From Saprospiraceae bacterium (GTDB taxonomy: Bacteria > Bacteroidota > Bacteroidia > Chitinophagales > Saprospiraceae): 64,000 nt of DNA. The notes below the pieces were generated by a model. The model worked only from the letters and a program-made list of their open reading frames with translations. It ran no database searches and had not been told where the DNA came from. The position numbers and the translations under genes were made by a program. Of the stretch, positions 45,063 to 53,671 are shown piece after piece; the stretch's first letter is position 1; every line of letters begins with the position of its first letter. The stretch lies in NCBI GenBank assembly GCA_019638455.1, contig JAHBTU010000001.1, positions 201,501 to 265,500 of the forward strand. The letters run 5' to 3'.

Positions 45063-45277
45063 AGCGATAGTTATTTTTAGAAAAACAAAAAATGCGTAGA
45101 GCGTGCAGCTGACGTGACGGTGGCGTCAGGCTACCGATACAAAAGGTATAGGGGAAAGCAGCACAAAAAGCCGCGGCGCGAAAAATGCCCATCCCGAAGC
45201 TTTGGGACGAATGGTGGCAAGATGCGAAAAAATCAGGAAGTGACAGCCTTTTCTGACAGTCACAAAATGTCAAACGC

Positions 45278-46003
45278 TTAATTGGACTCGAAGTTCAGCC
45301 ATTGCAGCAGCGAAAAATGCAGGATATGCCGCGTCACCTTGTTGCCAGGGGCGGGGTTGATGTGATGATTCATGTAGCCAAGTTCGAGGCGGGTTTGTTT
45401 TTCGTTGAAAATGCCGAGCGCGATGAGCAGTCGGTTTTGGTCAAAAACATTCGAGTTGATGTCGGCGGAAGCAAAATTGAGAAACACCTCATTCTGCAAA
45501 GCCAGATAGGGGGCCGCTCTGGGCAGCTGTTTTTTCCCCAACGGAAGCACGACGCGGTTGAAATAGCGAAAGCGGTGGCCTTTGCGATAGTCGTCGGATT
45601 CGGGTGCCAGATTTTCCACGAAACGCTGTTCCAAGCGGAAGCGGTGCGTCATGGTGGCTTGGCCTATGGGTTGGTTGTAGAGCAATTGTTGCCAGACGCG
45701 ATGCTCCGTGAAATAGTCGAAGGCATTGGGGCTGTATGTGGTGACGTAGGCATAGCCGAGTGTGGCCAAGAGTGCGGGTTTCGCGTAGAAGTGAACACCG
45801 GCACGCAGCAACGACTGATTGGCACGCGCCACCTTGTCGTCGGTGCGAAACTGGGCATCGAAGTGCATACCCCAGCGCGGGCTGAGTTTATAGGTGCCAA
45901 AATAAGTGAACCAATTGTTGTAATTGCTTTGGGTGGGGGCTTGTGCGAGAATGTTGCTGGAACAAAAAACAACGGCGAGGAAAAGGAGTGTTTGATGCTT
46001 CAT
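45278..46003 (-). CDS. DUF2490-type outer-membrane protein
   Basis: 241 residues from ATG 46003 (signal MKHQTLLFLAVVFCSSNILAQ). YNNWFTYFGTYKLSPRWGMHFDAQFR, then HRFRLEQRF, FRYFNRVVLPL and a C-terminal QTRLELGYMNH-strand fit the DUF2490 outer-membrane beta-barrel family. Function unknown. A TAnnTTTG box (TATCTTTG, 46008-46015 minus) lies only 4 nt before the start, predicting a leaderless mRNA. Confidence 0.85.
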   Translation of the reverse strand: MKHQTLLFLAVVFCSSNILAQAPTQSNYNNWFTYFGTYKLSPRWGMHFDAQFRTDDKVARANQSLLRAGVHFYAKPALLATLGYAYVTTYSPNAFDYFTEHRVWQQLLYNQPIGQATMTHRFRLEQRFVENLAPESDDYRKGHRFRYFNRVVLPLGKKQLPRAAPYLALQNEVFLNFASADINSNVFDQNRLLIALGIFNEKQTRLELGYMNHHINPAPGNKVTRHILHFSLLQWLNFESN

Positions 46004-46007
46004 GGGG

Positions 46008-46015
46008 CAAAGATA
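46008..46015 (-). promoter_or_regulatory. -7 box directly before the DUF2490 gene
   Basis: Minus-strand TATCTTTG, exact TAnnTTTG, 4 nt from the ATG; transcription would start at or next to the start codon. Confidence 0.5.
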
Positions 46016-46108
46016 GCCAAACCGATTGTGGAAGAATGTCAACCGCTCGTCTCAATTCCATAGTGGTTCGGCAAAAAAAGCGATTTTGCGCCCCAATTTC
46101 AATTTGAG

Positions 46109-47287
46109 ATGATTCAAGTATTCCTCAAACCCGGCAAAGAAGTTCCGGTCTTGCGTTTTCATCCGTGGGTGTTCTCCGGTGCCATTGCCCGTGTGGAAGG
46201 CGCTCCTGCTGATGGCGACATTGCCGAAGTGTTCAGTCATCGCGGCAATTTGCTCGGCGTGGGGCATTTTCATCACGGCAGCATCGCTGTCCGGCTGCTG
46301 AGCTTTGGCGCGGCGGATGTGGGCAACGTAGATTTTTGGATGGAAAAGTTGCAGCAGGCGCTGCGCGTCAGGAATGCGCAGCCACTTGGGGATGCTTACC
46401 GTCTTGTCCACGGCGAGGGCGATTTTCTCTCTGGCCTTGTCGTGGATGTGTATGGCCGCACCGTTGTGTTGCAATGCCACAGCATCGGGATGCACCGCCA
46501 ACGCCACCTTATTGCCGCTGCGCTGCGGCAGGTTTTTGGAGAACAACTCCGAACTATTTACGACAAGAGCGCCGACACTTTGCCGCCAAAATATGCGGAG
46601 GAACAATCCAATGGCTTGCTCTGGTCAGCGGAAAACCAACCAGAAAGTTGGGCGGTCATAGAAGAAAACGGCGTTCGTTTCAAAGTGGACTGGGAATCGG
46701 GGCAAAAGACGGGGTTCTTTCTCGACCAGCGCGACAACCGTCACTTGCTGTCCCAGTATGCTTCTGGCAAAACCGTGCTGAATGCGTTTTGCTACACGGG
46801 CGGTTTTTCCTGCTATGCCCTTAAAGCAGGCGCGACGCTCGTTCATTCGGTGGATATTTCGGCCAAAGCCATTCAACTGACCGAGGAAAATGTCGCCTTG
46901 AACGCGCCAGTGCCCGGCAGTCACGAAGGCTTCACCGACGATGTACTGCGTTTTTTGAAAAATACCGATATGCGCTACCATCTGATGGTGGTGGACCCAC
47001 CTGCTTACGCCAAAAGTCTCGACAAGCGCCACAACGCGGTGCAAGGTTACAAACGCCTTAATGTGGAAGCCATCAAAAGGGTAGCGCCGGGTGGTTTGCT
47101 CTTCACCTTTTCCTGCTCACAAGTGGTGGATAGGGAGTTGTTTTATCACACCATAGTGGCGGCAGCTATGGAGGTGGGCCGGCCCGTGCGGGTATTGCAT
47201 CACCTGACGCAAGGAGCTGACCACCCGGTGAGCTTGTTTCACCCGGAGGGAGCCTATTTGAAAGGACTTGTGCTCTACGTCGAATGA
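46109..47287 (+). CDS. Class I rRNA (cytosine-C5) methyltransferase, RlmI-like
   Basis: 392 residues. N-terminal PUA domain (LKPGKEVPVLRFHPWVFSGAI), then an EEHEAD-like region and a Rossmann SAM domain: KTGFFLDQRDNRHLL, VLNAFCYTGGFSCYALKAGA, VHSVDISAKAI, and motif IV MVVDPPAYAKS; FTFSCSQVV carries the catalytic-type cysteine. It methylates 23S rRNA in relatives. Convergent with the next gene, stop codons 1 nt apart. Confidence 0.92.
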   Translation: MIQVFLKPGKEVPVLRFHPWVFSGAIARVEGAPADGDIAEVFSHRGNLLGVGHFHHGSIAVRLLSFGAADVGNVDFWMEKLQQALRVRNAQPLGDAYRLVHGEGDFLSGLVVDVYGRTVVLQCHSIGMHRQRHLIAAALRQVFGEQLRTIYDKSADTLPPKYAEEQSNGLLWSAENQPESWAVIEENGVRFKVDWESGQKTGFFLDQRDNRHLLSQYASGKTVLNAFCYTGGFSCYALKAGATLVHSVDISAKAIQLTEENVALNAPVPGSHEGFTDDVLRFLKNTDMRYHLMVVDPPAYAKSLDKRHNAVQGYKRLNVEAIKRVAPGGLLFTFSCSQVVDRELFYHTIVAAAMEVGRPVRVLHHLTQGADHPVSLFHPEGAYLKGLVLYVE

Positions 47288-47288
47288 A

Positions 47289-48176
47289 TTATCTGAAACG
47301 CTCGGCTACGACCAACTCCTTCGAACCCGGCGTGTACACATAGAAGCCTTCGCCACTTTTTGCGCCAAGTTTTCCGGCAGTCACCATGTTCACGAGCAAC
47401 GGGCAGGGGGCGTACTTGGGGTTGCCAAAACCATCGTGCAACACGCGAAGTATGGATAGGCACACATCCAGCCCAATAAAGTCGGCCAACTGTAGCGGCC
47501 CCATCGGGTGCGCCATGCCAAGTTTCATCACCGTGTCTATTTCCTCCACGCCGCTCACGCCCTCGTAAAGCGTGTAGATGGCTTCGTTGAGCATGGGCAT
47601 GAGGATGCGATTAGCGACAAAACCGGGGTAGTCGTTCACTTCGACGGGGTCCTTGCCGAGCTGGCGAGAGAGCGTCATGATTTGCTCGCACACCGCATTG
47701 GAAGTGGCGTAGCCGCGAATCACCTCCACCAATTTCATCACAGGCACGGGGTTCATGAAGTGCATCCCGATGACTTGGGTTGGGCGCTTGGTGACGGCTG
47801 CAATCTGGGTGATGCTAATGCTGGAAGTATTGGTGGCGAGCACAGCGCCGGGTGGCGCGAAGGCATCCAAGTCACCAAAGATTTTGAGTTTGAGGGCGAT
47901 GTTTTCTGTGGCTGCTTCCACCACGAGGTCGGCATTGGAGACCCCATTTTTCAAGTCCGTCATAGGGTGGATGCGTCGGAGCGTGGCGGCTTTGCCTTCC
48001 TCGCTCAATGCACCTTTTTTGATTTGGCGGTCAAGGTTGGCACCAATAGTGGCCAACGCTTTGTCGAGTGCGGCGGAAGCCACGTCCACAAGGGTTACTT
48101 CAAAGCCACTTTGGGCAAAAACGTGGGCAATGCCGTTGCCCATCGTGCCACCTCCGATTACAGTAATGTTTTTCAT
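47289..48176 (-). CDS. 3-hydroxyacyl-CoA (3-hydroxybutyryl-CoA) dehydrogenase
   Basis: 295 residues from ATG 48176; the longer frame enters repeats. NAD-binding ITVIGGGTMGNGIAHVFAQ at the start, VVEAATENIALK, TNTSSISITQIA, GMHFMNPVPVMKLVEVI (catalytic His), NDYPGFVANRILMPMLNEAI, and MKLGMAHPMGPLQLADFIGLD. Oxidises 3-hydroxyacyl-CoA in beta-oxidation or butanoate metabolism. A TACCTTTG box lies 7 nt upstream (48184-48191 minus). Confidence 0.94.
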   Translation of the reverse strand: MKNITVIGGGTMGNGIAHVFAQSGFEVTLVDVASAALDKALATIGANLDRQIKKGALSEEGKAATLRRIHPMTDLKNGVSNADLVVEAATENIALKLKIFGDLDAFAPPGAVLATNTSSISITQIAAVTKRPTQVIGMHFMNPVPVMKLVEVIRGYATSNAVCEQIMTLSRQLGKDPVEVNDYPGFVANRILMPMLNEAIYTLYEGVSGVEEIDTVMKLGMAHPMGPLQLADFIGLDVCLSILRVLHDGFGNPKYAPCPLLVNMVTAGKLGAKSGEGFYVYTPGSKELVVAERFR

Positions 48177-48183
48177 ACTGGCG

Positions 48184-48191
48184 CAAAGGTA
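48184..48191 (-). promoter_or_regulatory. -7 box directly before the hydroxyacyl-CoA dehydrogenase gene
   Basis: Minus-strand TACCTTTG, exact TAnnTTTG, 7 nt before the ATG; implies a leader of about 0-3 nt. Confidence 0.5.
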
Positions 48192-48239
48192 AACGAAGGT
48201 GTCAACATCACGGAATGTCGAGAAGGTCAAAAAACTGGG

Positions 48240-48960
48240 GCATCCCAATTGGGGCAACAAGGAAACACAGAGGCACGGAGGCACGGAGTTTTGGTTTTCA
48301 ATAATTTAGGCTGTTGTGTAAATGGAAAACGCAAGTGAAAGTTTGACACGCTTTTCGAGAGTGTCCACAAAGCTGTATCACCCCAGTTAGGGCAATGAGA
48401 AAACACAGGGGCACGGAGGCACAGAGGCACAGAGGCACAGCGTTTTGGTTTTCAATAATTTAGGCTGTTGTGTAAATGGAAAACGCAAGTGAAAGTTTGA
48501 CACACTTTTCGAGAGTGTCCACAAAGTTGTATCACACCAGTTAGGGCAATGAGAAAACACAGAGGCACGGAGGCACGGAGGCACAGAGGCACAGCGTTTT
48601 GGTTTTCAATAATTTAGGCTGTTGTGTAAATGGAAAACGCAAGTGAAAGTTTGACACACTTTTCGAGAGTGTCCACAAAGCTGTATCACCCCAGTTAGGG
48701 CAATGCGAAAACACAGAGGCACAGAGGCACAGAGGCACAGCGTTTTGGTTTTCAATAATTTAGGCTGTTGTGTAAATGGAAAACGCAAGTGAAAGTTTGA
48801 CACACTTTTCGAGAGTGTCCACAAAGCTGTATCACACCAGTTAGGGCAATGAGAAAACACAGAGGCACAGAGGCACGGAGTTTTGGTTTTCAATAACTTA
48901 CGCTCTTTTGAGTGCAGCGTTCGCCATGCAAAAAAACATACAGGAAGGTTTGACACGCTT
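48240..48960. repeat. Tandem repeat, 138-154-bp units, about 4.5 copies
   Basis: The core TTTTGGTTTTCA recurs at 48289, 48443, 48597, 48743 and 48881. Each unit has an AAACACAGAGGCACGGAGGC block, that core, AATAATTTAGGCTGTTGTG, a GGAAAACGCAAGTGAAAG stretch and GTGTCCACAAAGCTGTATC. Unit length varies mainly through the number of 8-bp GGCACAGA/GGCACGGA sub-repeats. Minus-strand ORFs in it are repeat artefacts. Confidence 0.93.
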
Positions 48961-49002
48961 TTCTGAACAGTCTCAGTCTCCACTTTTCTGAACATTCCCG
49001 AC

Positions 49003-49533
49003 AAACCCTCAAACCAGAAACCCTCAAACCCTCAAACCCTCAAACCTTCAAACCAGAAACCCCCAAACCCTCAAACCAGAAACCCCCAAACCCTCAAACC
49101 CTCAAACCTTCAAACCTTCAAACCAGAAACCCTCAAACCCCCAAACCCTCAAACCAGAAACCCCCAAACCCTCAAACCCTCAAACCAGAAACCCCCAAAC
49201 CCTCAAACCCTCAAACCCTCAAACCTTCAAACCAGAAACCCTCAAACCCCCAAACCCTCAAACCCTCAACCCCCCAAACCCCCAAACCCTCAAACCAGAA
49301 ACCCTCAAACCCCCAAACCCTCAAACCAGAAACCCCCAAACCCTCAAACCAGAAACCCCCAAACCCTCAAACCCTCAAACCAGAAACCCTCAAACCCTCA
49401 AACCCTCAAACCCTCAAACCCTCAAACCCTCAAACCCTCAAACCTTCAAACCCCCAAACCCTCAAACCCTCAAACCCCCAAACCCTCAAACCCTCAAACC
49501 CCCAAACCCTCAAACCCCCAAACCCTCAAACCC
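49003..49533. repeat. AAACCCTC octamer satellite, array 2
   Basis: About 530 bp of 8-bp units (AAACCCTC, AAACCCCC, AAACCTTC) broken by many 7-bp AAACCAG units, up to the stop codon of the minus-strand gene at 49535. Transcripts of that gene would run into (GAGGGTTT)n, a G-quadruplex-forming 3' end. Same family as array 1, 10 kb away. Confidence 0.95.
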
Positions 49534-49534
49534 C

Positions 49535-50593
49535 TCAATCCACCACTATCTTCACGCTCTCCTGTTTTTTCCTGCCCGCCACGAGGTCAATCGTCTGTTC
49601 GTGGATGCCGTCAAAAATGGAAATCATGGCCGTGTTGGGTTCGGCTTTGCCAAAATCGTCAGCATAGACGGTGAGGTAATGCACCTTGCCGGGAGGCAGC
49701 TGAATTTCAAACTCTTGCGGCTGGAGGCGCAAATAGAGCCTGTCTATCACTTTTTTATCATTGAGGTACACGGACACAATGTCGCCGTCCTCAATTTGGC
49801 TGTCCCATAGTTTCAACTTAACCGTTCGGTTTTTCACCTTGAGCGTTTCGTTCACCTCCACGGCGCGCCCACCGATGGAATCGGGTTTGGCAACTTCCGC
49901 CACTGCTGGTGGGGCGGGTGGTTTGGGTTTAGGCAAAGGCTTGGGGGTGGCAGGTTTGGCATCGGGTTTTTTGGCGAGCGGCTTGGGGTCTTCGTCGCAG
50001 GGCAACTTAGCCGAGCCTCCAAAACGAATGCTGAACCCCGGCCCGGCGGAAGAGACGTTGCTCACCAGAATCACATACTTTTCCTTTTCCACCACTTTGA
50101 GCGGCGCGAGCCAAGCATTGTCGAGCGTGTCGGCGCAGCCTGCGTCCTCGCTGGTGTCGGTCTCGCCGAAGCGCAGTCCTGTCTCGCCCATGCAAGGGCT
50201 GGTGAAGGCTTCTTCCGGTGGAGCGCCAGCAGCCATGCAGCGCACAATTTGCTTGTTGTCGCAATCGCCGTTGTCCGGCAGTTTGAACACCACGAAATCA
50301 ATGTCGTCGGTCAGGCGGTGTGGCGTGATGGCGAAGGTGAGTGTGCCACTTTTGGCCACTTCAAATTTTATCCAAGTCGAGTTTTGTTCGGCATTGCCAA
50401 AATTGACGCTGTTCATGAAGCACGCGACAAAATCAGCCTCCGAGTTGTCCAGCCCCTCGCCACCGGCGCGGTCAATGTGATAGACTTGTTTTTTGCAAAT
50501 ATCCATCGCCGAGGAGCAGTCAGCGTTCGCTTGCCCAGCGGCAAGCACGGCAGACAATAGGCACCCAGTGAAAAGGGCAACAATTCGTGTCAT
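49535..50593 (-). CDS. Secreted two-domain protein with Lys/Pro linker (unknown function)
   Basis: 352 residues; signal peptide about 1-24 (VALFTGCLLSAVLAAGQANA). Domain 1 (about 25-195) is a cysteine-containing jelly-roll-like fold (NSTWIKFEVAKSGTLTFAITP, DDIDFVVFKLPDNGDC), similar to pre-peptidase C-terminal modules. A low-complexity linker (KPDAKPATPKPLPKPKPPAP) joins it to domain 2 (about 245-352), a beta-sandwich: DGDIVSVYLNDKKVIDRLYL, LPPGKVHYLTVYADDFG. No T9SS tail. Function unknown; binding or adhesion is plausible. Confidence 0.75.
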   Translation of the reverse strand: MTRIVALFTGCLLSAVLAAGQANADCSSAMDICKKQVYHIDRAGGEGLDNSEADFVACFMNSVNFGNAEQNSTWIKFEVAKSGTLTFAITPHRLTDDIDFVVFKLPDNGDCDNKQIVRCMAAGAPPEEAFTSPCMGETGLRFGETDTSEDAGCADTLDNAWLAPLKVVEKEKYVILVSNVSSAGPGFSIRFGGSAKLPCDEDPKPLAKKPDAKPATPKPLPKPKPPAPPAVAEVAKPDSIGGRAVEVNETLKVKNRTVKLKLWDSQIEDGDIVSVYLNDKKVIDRLYLRLQPQEFEIQLPPGKVHYLTVYADDFGKAEPNTAMISIFDGIHEQTIDLVAGRKKQESVKIVVD

Positions 50594-50769
50594 GGTAGAT
50601 GTTTTGTGGTCAGTGATGCTTTTAGCAAGTGTTTGATACCGTTGTCTGGGGGCAATCGCAAATCGTCAATTGCCTCCCCTAAACGAGTATCGGGCGCAAA
50701 AGCGTTTAAAAATGATGCGGAAAATTGCCAAAAGTCTTGCAGAACACCCTCACTCTGACGGGAGCGTTT

Positions 50770-50777
50770 TAGGTTTG
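50770..50777 (+). promoter_or_regulatory. -7 promoter box for gamma-glutamyltransferase
   Basis: TAGGTTTG, exact TAnnTTTG, 32 nt before the ATG at 50810. Confidence 0.45.
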
Positions 50778-50809
50778 CGCCAGTTTTTTATTTTTAGCAC
50801 AACATCGCC

Positions 50810-52516
50810 ATGACGTACTTGAGCAAAAAAATCGCATTGGCCTGCATCCTGTTGCTTGGGCTGACCCATAGCTGGGCGCAAGCGCCCGCCTTTCCCTACT
50901 CCATTCAAAAAGAAGCCCTTGCCGATAGCGCGATGGTGGTGACAGCACATCCGCTCGCCACCCAAGTCGGCCTCGAAACGCTGCGCAAAGGCGGCAACGC
51001 CGTGGATGCGGCCGTGGCCGTCCAGTTTGCGCTCGCGGTGGTATATCCACAAGCCGGCAACATCGGCGGCGGCGGATTCCTTGTTTACAGGAGCAAAGAA
51101 GGACAAACCGCCGTGCTCGACTATCGCGAAAAGGCGCCAGCCGCTGCCACCGAAAAAATGTACCTCGATTCGACTGGGAATGTGTTGACCAACAAAAGCC
51201 GCTTTGGGATGCTCGCCGCAGGTGTGCCCGGCACAGTGGACGGAATGTGGGAGGCACACAAAAAATTCGGTCGCCTGCCCTGGGGCGATCTCGTCACCCC
51301 CGCCATCGAACTGGCTGAAAAAGGGTTTCAAATCACCGAGCGGGAAGCGGAGTCGCTCAATGGCGAGCGGTTCAATTTTATTCGCCAAAACACCTTCACG
51401 CCCGCTTTCGTGAAAATGGAAATGTGGCAGGCGGGCGATTGGCTTATTCAAAAAGAACTGGCTCAGACGCTGGCTCGCATAGCGGGTTTCGGGCGAGAGG
51501 GCTTCTACGGAAGCGGCACCGCCAAGCTCATTGTGGAGGAAATGGGGAAGAACGGCGGCCTCATCACCTACCAAGATTTGCAGAACTACCGCAGCGTGTG
51601 GCGCACCCCGCTCGAATTCGACCATAAGGATTTGCACATCATCACTATGCCGCCGCCCAGTAGCGGAGGCATCCTGCTGCAACAAATGCTTGGCATGACA
51701 AGCAATTTCCCACTAAAAGAATACGGGATGCACTCCACTGCTGCTGTCCATTTGATGGCGGAAGTCGAGCGCAGAGCTTATGCCGACCGAGCCATGCACA
51801 TCGGCGACCCTGATTTCTGGAAAGTGCCGATGAAGCGACTGACAGACCCAGCCTACCTGAAATCGCGCATGGCAGATTTTCAGGCCGACAAAGCGACACC
51901 CAGCAAGAAAGTGGCAGCAGGGGACATCAAGGAAAGCGAGGAAACGACGCATTATTCCATCGTGGACGCAGCTGGCAACGCAGTGGCAGTGACCACCACC
52001 CTCAACGACAGCTACGGCAGCCGCACCGTGGTGGCGGGCGCAGGCTTTATCCTCAACAATGAAATGGACGACTTCAGCGCCAAGCCCGGCGCCCCCAACC
52101 TCTACGGAGCCATTGGTGGCGCGGCCAATGCCATCGCGCCCGAAAAACGACCGCTCAGCAGCATGACCCCCGTCATCGCCACAAAAGGCGGCAAAATCTG
52201 GCTTGTGCTCGGTTCGCCCGGCGGCACCACCATCCCCAACACGGTTTTTCAAGTATTGGTCAACCTGACGGAATTCGGCCGTTCCTTGCCAGAAGCCGTG
52301 CAAGCCAAAAGATTCCATCATCAGTGGCAACCCGACAAAATTCAGATAGAAGAAGGCGCGCTCTCCGAAACGGTCATTGAGCAACTGACGGGAATGGGCC
52401 ACACGGTGGAGCCGCGTGGCCCCATGGGGCGCGTGGAGGCCATTGTCCGATTGCCCAATGGGCGTTGGCAGGGTGTGGCGGATGGACGGGGCGACGACTC
52501 GGCGGCGGGATATTGA
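50810..52516 (+). CDS. ggt: Gamma-glutamyltransferase precursor
   Basis: 568 residues; signal peptide about 1-22 (ACILLLGLTHSWAQ), so periplasmic. Cleaves or transfers the gamma-glutamyl group of glutathione. Autoprocessing occurs before the catalytic threonine T379 in ETTHYSIVDAAGNAVAVTTT; the large-subunit motif NAVDAAVAVQFALAVVYPQAGNIGGGGF and the small-subunit SSMTPVIATKGGKIWLVLGSPGG with PNTVFQVL are intact. Full length for the family. A TA-flanked repeat element begins 5 nt after the stop. Confidence 0.95.
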   Translation: MTYLSKKIALACILLLGLTHSWAQAPAFPYSIQKEALADSAMVVTAHPLATQVGLETLRKGGNAVDAAVAVQFALAVVYPQAGNIGGGGFLVYRSKEGQTAVLDYREKAPAAATEKMYLDSTGNVLTNKSRFGMLAAGVPGTVDGMWEAHKKFGRLPWGDLVTPAIELAEKGFQITEREAESLNGERFNFIRQNTFTPAFVKMEMWQAGDWLIQKELAQTLARIAGFGREGFYGSGTAKLIVEEMGKNGGLITYQDLQNYRSVWRTPLEFDHKDLHIITMPPPSSGGILLQQMLGMTSNFPLKEYGMHSTAAVHLMAEVERRAYADRAMHIGDPDFWKVPMKRLTDPAYLKSRMADFQADKATPSKKVAAGDIKESEETTHYSIVDAAGNAVAVTTTLNDSYGSRTVVAGAGFILNNEMDDFSAKPGAPNLYGAIGGAANAIAPEKRPLSSMTPVIATKGGKIWLVLGSPGGTTIPNTVFQVLVNLTEFGRSLPEAVQAKRFHHQWQPDKIQIEEGALSETVIEQLTGMGHTVEPRGPMGRVEAIVRLPNGRWQGVADGRGDDSAAGY

Positions 52517-52520
52517 GTGT

Positions 52521-52700
52521 TATACCCTGATTAAAGAGGATTTGAACCTGCCAGTTGGCAAGGCAGGGATTTCCTTGATTGATTTGCATGATTTCCAAAG
52601 GATTGCGAGCACCGTTCGTTCAAAACCACCTTGTCAGCCCCTGTACTCAGGGGCTTGCCCGGCCAAGTGAAGCGGACGGGGCTGATTTGCGTTGACTCTA
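52521..52700 (+). mobile_element. TA-flanked repeat element, 180-bp copy
   Basis: From TATACCCTGATTAAAG to GTTGACTCTA. Contains CTGCCAGTTGGCAAGG, a TTTGAAC/GTTCAAA inverted pair about 90 bp apart, and a perfect hairpin AGCCCCTG-TACT-CAGGGGCT absent from the 124-bp copy. Nearly identical to 57266-57445. No coding capacity seen. Confidence 0.85.
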
Positions 52701-52761
52701 CCTCAACCCTTTGATTTGTATAAAAATACGAATCGTGCCAAAAGGGTTCACCCCTCCCTCG

Positions 52762-53646
52762 TTACATCAACCATTTTTTCGCATAAAGCAACCAAGCAAA
52801 CGACCCAATCCATCCCAGTAGGATGATTTGCAAAAAGCCGTCGCGCAACAGTGCCCGTGTGGGCGACTCGGTCTTGTTGTACACCATCGTCAGCTGCAAA
52901 TAGCGCAGAATGCCGATGATGACGAAAAAAGCGGTGAAATAAATCTTGTCGGAACCGATGCGCCCGGTCACTTCTGGCGAAAAGCAATACATCAGGTAGG
53001 CCACAATGGCGACGGTGGAGCAAACCACCATGCTCACATCCAGAAATGGCAGATTGTAGCCCTCCAATGCCTTGCGAAACGTGTGGCCCTTCGTCTCCAC
53101 CAGATACTCGCCACGCCGCTTGGCCAACCCCAGAATCAGTGCCAGCAAAAACGTCAGCACGATGAGCCATTGCGACACTTCCACGCCCGTGACGGCGCCG
53201 CCCGCGAAAACCCGCAACAAAAATCCCAAACCAATGAGTGATATGTCAATGATAGCGATGTGCTTCAGCGAAAAAGAATAAAACACATTGACCACAAAAT
53301 AGAGCAGCCCAAAGAACAGCATCTCGCGGCTCAAACAGGCCGCCAGCCCGGTGCCGCCCAATAGCAAGGCCAGCAAAATGAAAATGCCTTGTCGGGTGCT
53401 AAGGTCGCCGCTGGCGATGGGGCGGTTGCGCTTGTCCGGGTGGTTGCGGTCTTGCGGGGCATCCACCAAGTCGTTGAGCACATACACCGCCGAGGCGATG
53501 AGGCAAAAAGCCACGAAACCCAGTAGCGCGTTGCGCAAAATATCCGGCTCGGTCAGCCGTGCCGCGAAAAACGCCGGAATAAACAGGAACAGATTTTTGA
53601 CCCAATGCTCCGGTCGAATGAGCGCCAGAATGTGACGAGGAGACAT
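52762..53646 (-). CDS. UbiA-family decaprenyl-phosphate phosphoribosyltransferase-like protein
   Basis: 294 residues from ATG 53646; the frame upstream overlaps the next gene and is not used. Nine or so membrane helices. VYVLNDLVDAPQDRNHPDKRNRPIASG is the NDxxD...KRxRPxAxG motif of the DPPR-synthase branch of UbiA enzymes; the second Asp-rich region may be GLAKRRGEYL. Relatives transfer phosphoribose to polyprenyl phosphate for arabinose-containing glycans. Substrate here inferred only from the family. TACCTTTG box 5 nt upstream (53652-53659 minus). Confidence 0.88.
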   Translation of the reverse strand: MSPRHILALIRPEHWVKNLFLFIPAFFAARLTEPDILRNALLGFVAFCLIASAVYVLNDLVDAPQDRNHPDKRNRPIASGDLSTRQGIFILLALLLGGTGLAACLSREMLFFGLLYFVVNVFYSFSLKHIAIIDISLIGLGFLLRVFAGGAVTGVEVSQWLIVLTFLLALILGLAKRRGEYLVETKGHTFRKALEGYNLPFLDVSMVVCSTVAIVAYLMYCFSPEVTGRIGSDKIYFTAFFVIIGILRYLQLTMVYNKTESPTRALLRDGFLQIILLGWIGSFAWLLYAKKWLM

Positions 53647-53651
53647 GGCGG

Positions 53652-53659
53652 CAAAGGTA
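53652..53659 (-). promoter_or_regulatory. -7 box directly before the UbiA/DPPR-like gene
   Basis: Minus-strand TACCTTTG, exact TAnnTTTG, 5 nt before the ATG at 53646; again predicts a leaderless transcript. Confidence 0.5.
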
Positions 53660-53671
53660 GCCAAATGCCTT

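Noticed and set aside
45063..45277. Hairpin TCCCGAAGCTTTGGGA and GTGAC repeats upstream of the KamA-like gene, considered as a riboswitch
   Set aside because: The short stem and lack of known aptamer features make it indistinguishable from chance.
48227..49004. Series of 65- to 132-codon minus-strand ORFs with similar sequences
   Set aside because: They are translations of the 154-bp tandem units and differ as the units do; no independent coding sign.
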